A stretch of DNA of 25,940 bases from Seison nebaliae (taxonomy: Eukaryota > Rotifera > Pararotatoria > Seisonacea > Seisonidae). This document shows, piece after piece, positions 1-8,535 of this stretch. Where the stretch lies: assembly GCA_023231475.1 (NCBI GenBank), contig JALJEE010000496.1:1-25940 (forward strand), in the 5' to 3' direction. Made by a program: the position numbers and the translations under genes. The notes under the pieces are model-generated. The model saw only the letters and a list, made by a program, of their open reading frames with translations. It ran no database searches and was not told the DNA's origin. The stretch's first letter is position 1; every line of letters begins with the position of its first letter.

Positions 1-708
1 TGGATCGTTCCGGAAGTTCCTGAGGCAACGGATTGCTCGGAGTTTCAGATGGTGAATAGAAGAAAAATTAGGGATGGGAGAGCTTGAGAAATGATGACGA
101 GAGATGGAAGTGGAAGAAAAATGCGCAAGCATGGATAGTTGTTCGGTGAAAGGAAGAAGTCTACGTTCCATAGTGTAGGATACATGAAATACAGTCGTTT
201 GTTGATGTTGGAACGCAAATCTGCAATAGTATTTAGTTCGGTACGGAGAAACGACGTCAGTAGACTGATTGTGATCGAGATTGTGAGGTGTGGACGAATG
301 AGAGATGATCAGGGAGATAGGAAGATGGTCCGAAACGCACGGAAAGTGAGAATCGATTAGAATCTTACAGTCGAAGATGGAATCTCTTAGGCTGTCGCTG
401 ACGATAAAATGATCGATCCAATATCTGCCGTTGTGTGCTTTAAATGTGAAGGAATTACGATCGCACCATTCGTTATCAACTAAATGGGAATGAGAATTAG
501 AAGTAAATTGGAACAATCGAGAAGAAGCGGGTGAAGAGTTCCTGAGGTCGCAGTTGAAGTCATCACCAATAATGAAGCCGATGTGTCTGGTAGAAGCGAT
601 CACTGATTCGATAGCGGTTAAAGTAGCGTGGAAACGTGAAAGGTCGCTCGGACGAAGATAAATGTTGAATAAAATATATATATTCTGATTTATTGCAAGT
701 ATATTTAT
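1..708 (-). mobile_element. LINE (non-LTR retrotransposon) fragment: APE-type endonuclease domain
   Basis: Read on the minus strand, one frame is open from 708 down to base 1 (236 codons) and runs off the left edge. It has no need of an ATG. It carries the exonuclease-endonuclease-phosphatase (APE-like) signature of LINE ORF2 proteins: FNIYLRPSDL near the start, IIGDDFNCDL (bases 553-567 give GDDFN), then FTFKAHNGRYWIDHFIVS and finally VSDHLPISL (bases about 319-336), which holds the catalytic Asp-His pair. About 100 codons of linker follow towards base 1, so reverse transcriptase would lie outside the window. The N-terminal part of the endonuclease is missing, which is typical of 5'-truncated copies. 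The stretch from 1 to about 660 is visibly GC-richer than everything to its right, and this contrast places the right boundary at roughly 660-708. The frame is intact across the visible part, so the insertion could be recent. The clade (R1, Jockey, CR1 or other) cannot be set without the reverse transcriptase. Confidence 0.8.
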
Positions 709-965
709 TTATTATTATTCAGGAAAAAAGATAGTTTTATATATTTTTAATAATCTTCAATGCTTCAAATTTCATTCATGTAAAATTGTTATTCTCACAA
801 TTGTCAGTTAAAGATCAATCTAATTAAATATCTTTTATTTAAATTGTTAGCGTCAATTAAATTGTGTTCCCTTTTCAATTTTCATATACGTTTCAAATTC
901 TTAACAACAATTTCGATTCTTCAACAAGTACCGATAATCTTTTGATTCAGGATAATTTTGGAGAA

Positions 966-1980
966 ATGATTTTAGATTTCAAAACTTATGAAGCAGCAGA
1001 TCAATTGGAAGCGATAATTGGGTTAGAAAATTGTGAATTATTCAAATGTTTTTTAATTCATATTCAGATTCACCAAATTACCAAAATCGAATTTCAAAGA
1101 AATCGTTCGACCTTTCTTGGACCATATCACAAAAGATAAAAATCATCCGGCGAGACAAGATGAAAAACTTTCAGAATTATTGTTGGAATATCAGAAACAT
1201 TCCCAAAGTATTATTGGATTTTATCGATACGTTTTTAAGAATGGTTTATTGAATGATTATATCGATTTCCATTTGAAAATGATTCAAAATATTATGGAAG
1301 AAGGAAATAGAGAGAAATGTCAGGAAGTGTTAAATAATCTCTTAAGTAAGAAACAGAATTGGAAATCAGAATTTAAAAAGAAATTTCCTCAATTATTTTT
1401 AGATCAACAAGACACAATGGATATGAATCAAAATCATTTGATGGAATTCATTTCTAAAGAAATTGAAATTTTCCGACATGAAACTTGTAAAGTCACAGAA
1501 AAATTAGAAGGAATCGATGAGAAGATCTGTAAAAAAATGGAAGAAATGAATGAGAAAATCGATAAGAAATTGGAAGAAATAAATGATAAAATTAATAATA
1601 AAATGGAAATGATTTTAAAAAATCAAATTTCAAATATGGAAAAGTTGGTGGCAAATGGAAAGGATTATGAACTTGATAGAGCTGAAGTTGAATTAGAAAA
1701 TGATAAAGAAAATAAAGAGATCGTCAACTTTCAGAATCCACGAATGACACTTGCATGTGAATCATTTGATGACAGTTATCAAAAATCGATGGATATACCG
1801 AAAGATATTAGTATCGATGACACAACAATTCAACATTCAATTAAAGAGAATTTTGAGAACGAAACAATTCTTTTCGGTTCCAATCGAGATAAATCGAAAA
1901 AAAGTGCTTTCAATATGTTCGATTTTGGAGACACTTTCGAACCAAGTCGAATGTCAACAAAAGCTCACGAATCTCAATAA
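966..1980 (+). CDS. unrecognised coiled-coil protein with hendecad repeat
   Basis: I do not recognise the family. The model is two exons, 966-1021 and 1068-1980, split by a 46-bp intron (GTTAGA...ATTCAG) that joins two otherwise separate frames into EAIIG-FTKLPKSNF; this gives 322 residues. The start is uncertain. ATG 966 is the first in-frame ATG, but a good acceptor (TTGATTCAG, ending at 950) sits just upstream in the same frame, so a 5' exon may be missing. The first 150 residues look helical and soluble (EYQKHSQSIIGFYRYVF, then DFHLKMIQNIMEEGN). Next comes a charged coiled coil with three 11-residue repeats (bases 1519-1617), then an acidic, Ser/Asp-rich tail ending in MSTKAHESQ. There is no signal peptide or membrane segment. 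The stop codon lies inside an AATAAA (1976-1981). A cytoplasmic or cytoskeletal oligomeric protein is a guess from shape only. Confidence 0.6.
1519..1617 (+). repeat. three tandem 33-bp (11-residue) coding repeats
   Basis: Three diverged in-frame units encode EKICKKMEEMN (1519-1551), EKIDKKLEEIN (1552-1584) and DKINNKMEMIL (1585-1617). Hydrophobic I/M/L positions recur every 11 residues rather than every 7, which is the pattern of a hendecad coiled coil. It lies inside the coiled-coil gene at 966-1980. Confidence 0.7.
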
Positions 1981-2260
1981 AGAAACTTAAAAGTATTCAT
2001 GTTAATTCAAATTTTTATTCGCATTTACATAAGTTTATTCCTTATTCCTAATTTGTTCTAATTAAATTTTCAAAAGATATTCATTCGCAATATCATATGT
2101 CTTCATTATACATCACATTTTTAAAATAAATATCACTTTTTTTAAATCTTTTTATTTGTATTTCCATTGATTTATTACCCATTGTTAATCATATATGGAA
2201 CATTTTAATTATAATCGAATGAAAAAGTTTCATTAAAACAATAAATTTGAAATAGTAACA

Positions 2261-3118
2261 ATGCTCTATCCTAAAATTCCAATTTTCTTCAAACGACAAA
2301 TTGATGATGCTTATAAATATCAGGGTTTCGTCGATCTAAGAAACCACTCGGAAATCTCCCTTGTTCATTTCACTATTCAATGTAGTAATTGTGATTATTT
2401 GATTACTCCGTTAACCGGAACTATTCAAGTTCATATATTAATATGTTTAATAATATTAATAAAATTTATATTTATATTCAGCCGAAATCATTTTTTAAAA
2501 TTCGGGTGGAAGCTGATGAAATTGAGCAATTTGCTGATCGAATGTTAATATTTATTCGTTGGATAGATGATGAAAGTGACCAAGATTATAAATATCGACC
2601 TACTATTTGTCGTGAATTTCTTATGGTTTCTCCATTTATCACAACCGCAATTGAACAGGAAAATAACAATAATATTCACACTTCTCTCGTCAACATTAAT
2701 GTGACGGGTTTAGAGTTAGGTTTTTTCTTCTATTAAAAATCTATTCAAATTCCTTCTTACATTGTTAGAAACCATAATATGAATAATAATAATTCAAACC
2801 AAAGTTTTTTTTTAATTATAAAAATCTACGATAAATAAATTATAAGATTTAGCAAAATACTTGTCGAATGTCAGTAACAACATTTACGTATCTTTAGTTG
2901 GTTAAAATTTTAAGTTCATAATTAATTTTATTATCTATTTAATAATTTACGTCCTTTTATTCTTCCAAGATTTTGTCACTGGGGATTCAAGAGTTTGGTT
3001 CGCTAATATTATTATCCTACTAGTTGGATGTGGAATGTTTATTTATATTCTCCATTTTTCCCATACTCATTTTTCTAACACGGCCGAAGTGATACATGAA
3101 GTGGTACCGGATAAATAA
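2261..3118 (+). CDS. MSP-domain protein with C-terminal membrane anchor (VAP/MOSPD-like)
   Basis: The best model has three exons: 2261-2428, 2482-2719 and 2970-3118, giving 184 residues. Intron 1 is 53 bp (GTTCAT...TATTCAG) and joins the frames in phase 0 as LTGTIQ-PKSFFKIRV. Residues about 3-110 look like an MSP (major sperm protein) immunoglobulin-like fold: VDLRNHSEISLVHFTIQC, YLITPLTGTIQPKSFFKI, then ADRMLIFIRW. This fold, in VAP and MOSPD proteins, sits in the cytosol on ER membranes and binds FFAT-type peptides. The third exon encodes one hydrophobic stretch, WFANIIILLVGCGMFIYIL (residues about 145-163), and a short polar tail ending VVPDK, as in a tail-anchored protein. Intron 2 (2720-2969, 250 bp) has a weak acceptor (TTCCAAG). 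If it is not spliced, the protein ends at 2736 as 140 residues with no anchor. The MSP call is by pattern only; the exact subfamily is open. Confidence 0.55.
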
Positions 3119-3675
3119 TGAACAAATAATACAATGAATTAGTGTATTGAATTGGTAGGCAATGCAAATTAAATTGCGTATTCAAAAATAACCGAACTAA
3201 ATATTTATTTTCTCCTTTCTTAAAATAGAAAACTATTTCAGTCGTTCGTCTTCTTCACTTATGTACAGTTGACAATATGGTTAATCTTTAATTCATATGG
3301 ATATAAATGCTCTTCCTCATAATATTATACTAAATAATATATAGTATATAATATGCATATTTCATTAATTTTAAAATGTTGGAATAAATAAAATTGATAA
3401 ACTATCTCAAATTATTTTTTTAAAGTAAGTTCTGACAGATTAAGCAAGTTGTAGTGCTAGAATTATTCGTTTAAATATTAGTTGGTCCAATCGAGTCTCT
3501 CGTTTTCGTGGGAGATTTTTCCTTTTTTTCCTTTTCTTTTTATTAGTTCTTTATCATCAATTTTCAAAATAATAATTAAGAGGTGTTTAAATATCATAAA
3601 AATTTGTTTAAACTAAAAACGAAAAATAGAATAAGTTTAATTTGCAGCTTAATAAGAAGTGTTAAATTTATTGAA
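3119..3675. other. intergenic stretch, no gene seen
   Basis: This stretch of about 560 bp lies between the MSP-domain gene and the GIY-YIG nuclease. It is AT-rich with T/C tracts near 3520-3545. A usable acceptor (AATTTGCAG, ending at 3648) shows that the 5' untranslated region or an upstream exon of the nuclease gene may lie here. I looked for ankyrin-repeat or LEM-domain coding sequence and found none. Confidence 0.5.
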
Positions 3676-4554
3676 ATGTCCATCATTACTACGGGAACGG
3701 AATTATCTCAATATGCAGAAAGTATCGGTTCACAGTATCACATAAGGAGAGAAAGCAAAGTATCCGATCCTAAACATCATGTTGAACTCTTTACGTATGA
3801 TGTACATCCGTTAGATGAGAAAGAAGACAGTGATAATTCGGTCATTGTTTTGGATGAGGAAGATGCAATTTCATCAGATGATGATTATCAATCCTGTACA
3901 TCAGAAGATCCATTAGAAAACCGTTATCCCATTGAATTATTGAGAATGATAGAAACAAATCGAAGAAAACTGACATTAATTCCTGAATATGAAAAATTGG
4001 AATTCGAAATTTTAAATTATTTCAAGTCAAATTCCCATAGTCTCCTTGGTGGAACATCTATGGTTCATTTCAATTATATTCTATTAGATCCTCGACTTAC
4101 ACGATCCGTTTATGGAAAAGATGATTATAATTCATTCAAGAATTTTTTGAAATCTATTTTTTATATTGGCAAAGCGAAGAATTCTCGCCCATACGCTCAT
4201 TTGTATGAAGCGATTCATCTATGGCATAAAGAATCTTGGGGAATGGATTTGAGTAATAGTAAAATTTCGAAGAAACATAAGAAAATTATGGAGATATGGA
4301 ATAATCGAATTGGTGTCATTTCGTTACATGTTTTTCAAAATTGTTGTAACGCTGAAGCTTGTACACGCGAGGCTGCTATGATTGATGCTCTTGATCTCAA
4401 TAATTTAACGAATGTCTATCGAGGCAGTTATTATGGAATAGTCAACGAATGGAAAGAATCTAAAAAGAAATCTTATGGTTCGTATTTGTTGAGGAAAGCT
4501 CATATTTATCTCCTCTTACAAGGGGAAAGACAATTGACACCAGCAACTTTATAA
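3676..4554 (+). CDS. GIY-YIG structure-specific endonuclease, ANKLE1/LEM-3 type
   Basis: Single-exon reading frame of 292 residues from ATG 3676. Residues about 130-292 match the C-terminal nuclease domain of ANKLE1/LEM-3 across its length. The GIY-equivalent is FNYILLDPR (132-140). The YIG element is FYIGKAKNSRPYAHLYEA (162-179), with the conserved Arg and His. Next come GVISLHVFQ, then TREAAMIDAL with the catalytic Glu at 232, the LTN motif (246), YYGIVNEW, and a C-terminus ending GERQLTPATL. In the family this domain nicks branched or bridging DNA and processes chromatin bridges late in mitosis. The 130 N-terminal residues are acidic and Ser/Asp-rich (DSDNSVIVLDEEDAISSDDD), with no recognisable ankyrin repeats or LEM domain, so the protein is far shorter than C. 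elegans LEM-3 or human ANKLE1. The frame stays open upstream of the ATG through an acceptor ending at 3648, so a 5' exon is possible. AATAAA follows about 50 bp after the stop. Confidence 0.85.
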   Translation: MSIITTGTELSQYAESIGSQYHIRRESKVSDPKHHVELFTYDVHPLDEKEDSDNSVIVLDEEDAISSDDDYQSCTSEDPLENRYPIELLRMIETNRRKLTLIPEYEKLEFEILNYFKSNSHSLLGGTSMVHFNYILLDPRLTRSVYGKDDYNSFKNFLKSIFYIGKAKNSRPYAHLYEAIHLWHKESWGMDLSNSKISKKHKKIMEIWNNRIGVISLHVFQNCCNAEACTREAAMIDALDLNNLTNVYRGSYYGIVNEWKESKKKSYGSYLLRKAHIYLLLQGERQLTPATL

Positions 4555-5377
4555 GAACACAGAAAATCTGTAAAATAATTTTCCCTTAAATTTTTGTAAA
4601 TGAAACAAATAAACATTCTTATCATCCATTTCTTCCACTTTTTACACTCAATCTGATAGTTTTCAATAAAAATTTATTTTCTAATTTTGACGAATTGTTT
4701 TGATTTTCTTCGTTTCACGATATAGAGATAATTCGTTCACTAAATAATTTTAGTAGTGAAAATAAAAGACAATAAACGAACTTAATGGATCTTTCTGAAC
4801 GAATTCCAATTTGTCACCTAATCTATCGCGTAGTTTCTCGATCTTGTGACCAGTTAAATAACTTTCGCATTCTACTAATATGACTCTTTAGATTCACATT
4901 AAATCACTGTATTCAATCAACAATTAACCTTCCTTTCTTTCGAGCATGTCGACATAATGATAAGAACATTATGAACTGTTTTTTAAATTCTGGAGAAAAC
5001 TTTCCAAAGTATTTTATTTTTCGTAGCAGCTAAAGATTTGATAATTTGAATATTTCATAAACAATCTCTTTTTCTCTTAAAGTATAATCTTATTTGCGAA
5101 CCAAAATTTTTAGAAAAATTTATAATAATAATATTATGATAAAGAAAATTTTTTAGTTCGAACTTATTTGTTAACGATTTTCCATTTTTTTTTCACTCGA
5201 ACAGCAATAAAATCGAATTTAGAACAAACGAGCCATGAAGCAAAACAGTTGAGGTGACAAAACAAAGAGCTATACTATTACTAGTATATGTACTATTACT
5301 TATTTGGATTGTAGGAAACTTATTTTAAAATTGAAAGATTTTCGAATACTTTATTATAAAGATTACGCTACTTTTTT
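4555..5377. other. convergent intergenic region, no gene seen
   Basis: This stretch of about 820 bp lies between the 3' ends of the plus-strand nuclease gene and the minus-strand racemase gene. It is AT-rich. It holds an AATAAA for the nuclease gene near 4606 and, on the minus strand, an AATAAA for the racemase gene about 25 bp past its stop (bases 5349-5354). I searched it for a missing last exon of the racemase and saw none. Confidence 0.5.
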
Positions 5378-6453
5378 TTATGTGAATGGAGAATGAATGA
5401 AATTTTGTGGAGCAATTTCTGACATTTCCAGAATTGGAGTGACACAAGCATCATACCAATTGGACATATGACTTTTAAAAGTAACTTTGTTATTTTTATC
5501 TTCTTCTAAACCATATGGAGTAAATATATTTGTCCATTCCTTTCTCGTTTTAGTAGAAAATATTTGAGAGATTATCTTCTTCTTTTCCTTTTCGTTTGCA
5601 AGTACGCTGAATTGTCTGTTAGAGAATATTTTATTAATTTCCATATTTACATTTAATCCCTTAAGGAAATTATCATAAAACTTTTGTTCTAAACATCCAA
5701 CTGCCATAAAACGTTTGTCTTTTGTTCGGTAAGTAGTGTAGTAATGACATCCTCCATCTAACATATTATGACCTGGAGTCTTATTCCAATACATTTCATT
5801 ACGTGAATGATACAACCATCCACATGTGTATGATGTTCCTTTTGTCATCGAACAATCGATATGTTCACCAACTTCATTCTTCTCACGTTTCAGTAACGCC
5901 AACAAAATTGCATTGAAAGCCAATAGACTACCACCGAAAAAATCCGCAATCATCAAAGGAGTTGAATTGTGATGAATATGTTGAGGATCAGTTTCGTCTA
6001 GAGGAAATTTTGATAATATTCCTGATAAGCCTAAACAATTGATATCATGACCAGCAACATTAGCGAATTGACCGGAACCGAATGCATTTATTGAAGCGAT
6101 AATTAATCGACTATTCATTGACCTTAATTTATGTTCGCCACAATTTAGTTTATTCAAAACATTCGGTCGATTACCATTTAGTAAAATATCACTTATCTTT
6201 ATCAAATCAAAAAATTTTAATTGATCTTTCTTGTCTTTTAAATTAAGATTAATCGATCTCTTGCCATGAGATAAGACATCAAGATCGATGGTAGAGGACT
6301 ACAAGAGAAGAAAGTTTCAATATTCAAATTTCAAAAAAAATAAACATTCACTATTCTTGTAACTTTTGCACCATGATCTAGAAGTAACTTTCCACACATT
6401 GGAACAGGAGCTAATCCCATTAATTCTAAAACTTTTAATCCTTTCAACGACAT
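5378..6453 (-). CDS. AMACR: alpha-methylacyl-CoA racemase (CoA-transferase family III)
   Basis: Two minus-strand exons, 6453-6352 and 6298-5378, with a 53-bp intron (GTGAAT...TTGTAG) in phase 0, giving 340 residues. The enzyme interconverts (R)- and (S)-2-methyl-branched acyl-CoAs, such as pristanoyl-CoA and bile-acid intermediates, so that beta-oxidation can proceed in peroxisomes and mitochondria. The N-terminus MSLKGLKVLELMGLAPVPMC matches the family start; GKRSINLNLK, NMLDGG and YYTTYRTKDKRFMAVG are also family landmarks. The three catalytic residues known from the family are present: His118 in AGHDIN, Asp153 in MIADFFGG and Glu238 in VGCLEQKFY. The protein ends soon after DACVTPILEMSEI, about 40 residues short of human AMACR (382). 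It therefore lacks the usual C-terminal segment and a PTS1-like tripeptide (it ends SPFT). Either the gene is naturally short or a last exon was missed. AATAAA lies about 25 bp downstream. Confidence 0.9.
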
Positions 6454-7075
6454 ATCAATTTATTCCAATAATCAGATTTTCTCACCATAACTTTACAAAT
6501 TTACAAATCAATCTATTATTATCAAGCTAATATTTTAAATTAACACCATTTATTAAGTGAATGAAAAGAAAATATTTTTCAAATTTTAATTCACTAAATT
6601 TGAGTTCAATTAAGTTCAGAAATCGAGTATTGTATGTTAGTTATATTCGATAAGAAAAGTTACATCAACAAATTGAACAATTCGAAAATTTCACAAAGTA
6701 TTTATACAAAACAAATGTTGGAAGGATATACTCCTGAATAAGAGACATAATAAAATTTAGTCAATATTATTAATAATAGAGTGAATATAATAGTTTATCG
6801 AAGCATAGGTTTATTCTTAAATAATTTCATTGTAACAAATATTAAAATAGAAACCTAACAAAAATTGGATGTTAAATCTTCCTAATGTAAACCTCATGAA
6901 ATTAGAAGTGAGAACGAATGGGAGAGTAGAAATAAATAAAATGTTCTTTACATGTTTTCGCCATTAAATTAATATAAAACTGTTGATCCAAAACAAAAAT
7001 TCGTCTAGTGTCGTGAGATTATTGGTTATTGGATGTCTGTTACGATGTCCGCAAATTATATGGCAGTTAATTTAA
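6454..7075. other. intergenic stretch, no gene seen
   Basis: This stretch of about 620 bp lies between the mitoferrin 3' end and the racemase 5' end, both on the minus strand. It is AT-rich and has no open frame of note. It must hold the racemase promoter, but no clear TATA box or other element stands out. The spacing is too large, with no other sign, to argue for an operon. Confidence 0.5.
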
Positions 7076-8184
7076 TTAATGATTACCACTCTGAGGAAGG
7101 AAAAGATGTTTGAAAGATTCATAAATTATCCAACTAATGGCCGTTCCTGGCATTTGGAAAATGATTCTAGCTTTCATGCCTAGAAGGAATCCTCGTACAC
7201 CCAGACCGGCATAGATGTGTTTCATAGCTTCAATTCCATTAACTGGTGGTCTGGATAAGAGAAGTAAATTTCTAGGATTATCAGTATTTTGCATGTGAAC
7301 GAAGTTGTTGAATTGTTTAAAAAATATGAAGTTTCTTTTCTTTCCAAACTTCTTCATTTTCCTTTCATGGAAAGTTGATTGGAGATGTTGTAATTTTTGA
7401 CATTTCATTTTATTTAATTGACAACATTGTTTCGTATTAATGATCGTTTTACACACATCTAATGGTGTGGTAATTGCGGCAGCAAATGCTCCTCCCACTG
7501 CACCCGATAAACAATGTGTAATTGGCGAATATTGACGTAGAGGATTGAGATAATTTTCTGATGCTTCATATACCATCACATGTGTCATATGGAATGGAAT
7601 ATTCATGGTTAATTGAGTAGAATATGAACGATAGAAAGTGGAGAATCCTTCATCTCTTAATATCTTCTTGAACAATTGGAAGATGTTAAAATCATTTTTA
7701 TTCGTCATTTGAATTCTTTGTTTGACCACTTCAGTTGGATTCATTAAACCATCATGTACTATCGTCGCTGTCATACCAGCAAATGCATTCATCATTGTTG
7801 ATTCTCCAGCATTCTTCGTTCCATATCGTCGAATATATTCATATGTGGAGAAATAAGCGGCATGTGCTGGACCTGCTCCAAGTACCACAGTTGATATTCC
7901 TCGAAAGGATGTCTTAAATCCTTCCATATGAATCATTCGCTTCATACCTTGTCGGAGTGAATGATATTCCATTCGATTATGATGGTTCAAACATTGCATT
8001 CTTGTCTTTTCAATTCAATTAGTTTCTACAAATTTTAATAATAAATATTAACTTTTATTACATCAAACGGATACATTAGACAATGTTCTCCGATTCCTGC
8101 CAAACTACCGGCCAAAGCAAAAACGGCAAATGACGTTCCTTCAGGTAAGGATTCATAATCGTCAATATCATTATCATTATCCAT
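7076..8184 (-). CDS. mitoferrin, mitochondrial iron carrier (SLC25A28/37 type)
   Basis: Two minus-strand exons, 8184-8053 and 8005-7076, giving 353 residues, close to vertebrate mitoferrins. Splicing out 47 bp (GTTAAT...GAAAAG) rebuilds the first carrier signature exactly as MYPFD-VIK-TRMQ. All three mitochondrial-carrier signatures are present: YPFDVIKTR, NPTEVVKQR and TPLDVCKTI. The combination GAGPAHAAYFSTYE, MNPTEVVKQRIQM, ITTPLDVCKTIINTKQ and the end RIIFQMPGTAISWIIYE separates mitoferrin from other SLC25 carriers. The family imports ferrous iron across the inner mitochondrial membrane for haem and Fe-S cluster synthesis. Between the third signature (helix 5) and helix 6, the matrix loop carries roughly 30-40 extra basic residues (such as FHERKMKKFGKKRNF). 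The splice acceptor lacks a pyrimidine tract, but no other junction keeps the signature. It lies head-to-head with the galactosyltransferase gene, 351 bp away. Confidence 0.93.
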
Positions 8185-8535
8185 CTTCGATTATTTGCGG
8201 AATAATTATGTAAGTAGCTACTTTTCACTGAAAGTCTAGCTTCTTTTTTAAACTCCTTTTCACATGTTGAAAATAATTGAATAAAACTTTAATAGAACAT
8301 GAAATGAAATTGGAAAAATTAAATTTAGAAAAAAAAAAAAGATTTCAAAAAACACATAAAATAAACATAAAAAACTGTAATTGTTCACTGAATAAATGTG
8401 TTATATTAATTCAGTCACTTTTCATTAACAACAAACATGAATAAATATAATTTTGATTAAGAAGCTTCTTTCTTTCCTTATTCCAATTTTTCAGTCAGTT
8501 CCTCGATAAGAAATTGTCAACGACATATAAGAAAA
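8185..8535. promoter_or_regulatory. divergent promoter region between mitoferrin and galactosyltransferase genes
   Basis: These 351 bp separate two start codons that face away from each other, so both promoters must lie here. TCAGT initiator-like words occur close to each gene: TCAGTCAGTT at 8491-8500, about 36 bp before the galactosyltransferase ATG, and TTTCAGTG on the minus strand near 8225-8232, about 40-50 bp before the mitoferrin ATG. A poly-A run lies at about 8329-8340. No TATA box is obvious. The location is certain; the element calls are inference. Confidence 0.4.

Noticed and set aside
139-360. Plus-strand open frame of 73 codons
   Set aside because: It lies opposite the LINE endonuclease frame, which has clear family motifs; this strand shows none.
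3676-4020. Possible degenerate LEM domain before the GIY-YIG domain
   Set aside because: The segment ENRYPIELLRMIETNRRKL is helical but lacks the LEM pattern of Leu/Gly-Pro-Thr/Tyr positions. The helix EYEKLEFEILNYFK fits the linker just before the nuclease in ANKLE1.
5378-8184. Mitoferrin-racemase operon
   Set aside because: They are on the same strand but 622 bp apart, with no shared pathway and no sign of a spliced-leader acceptor arrangement.
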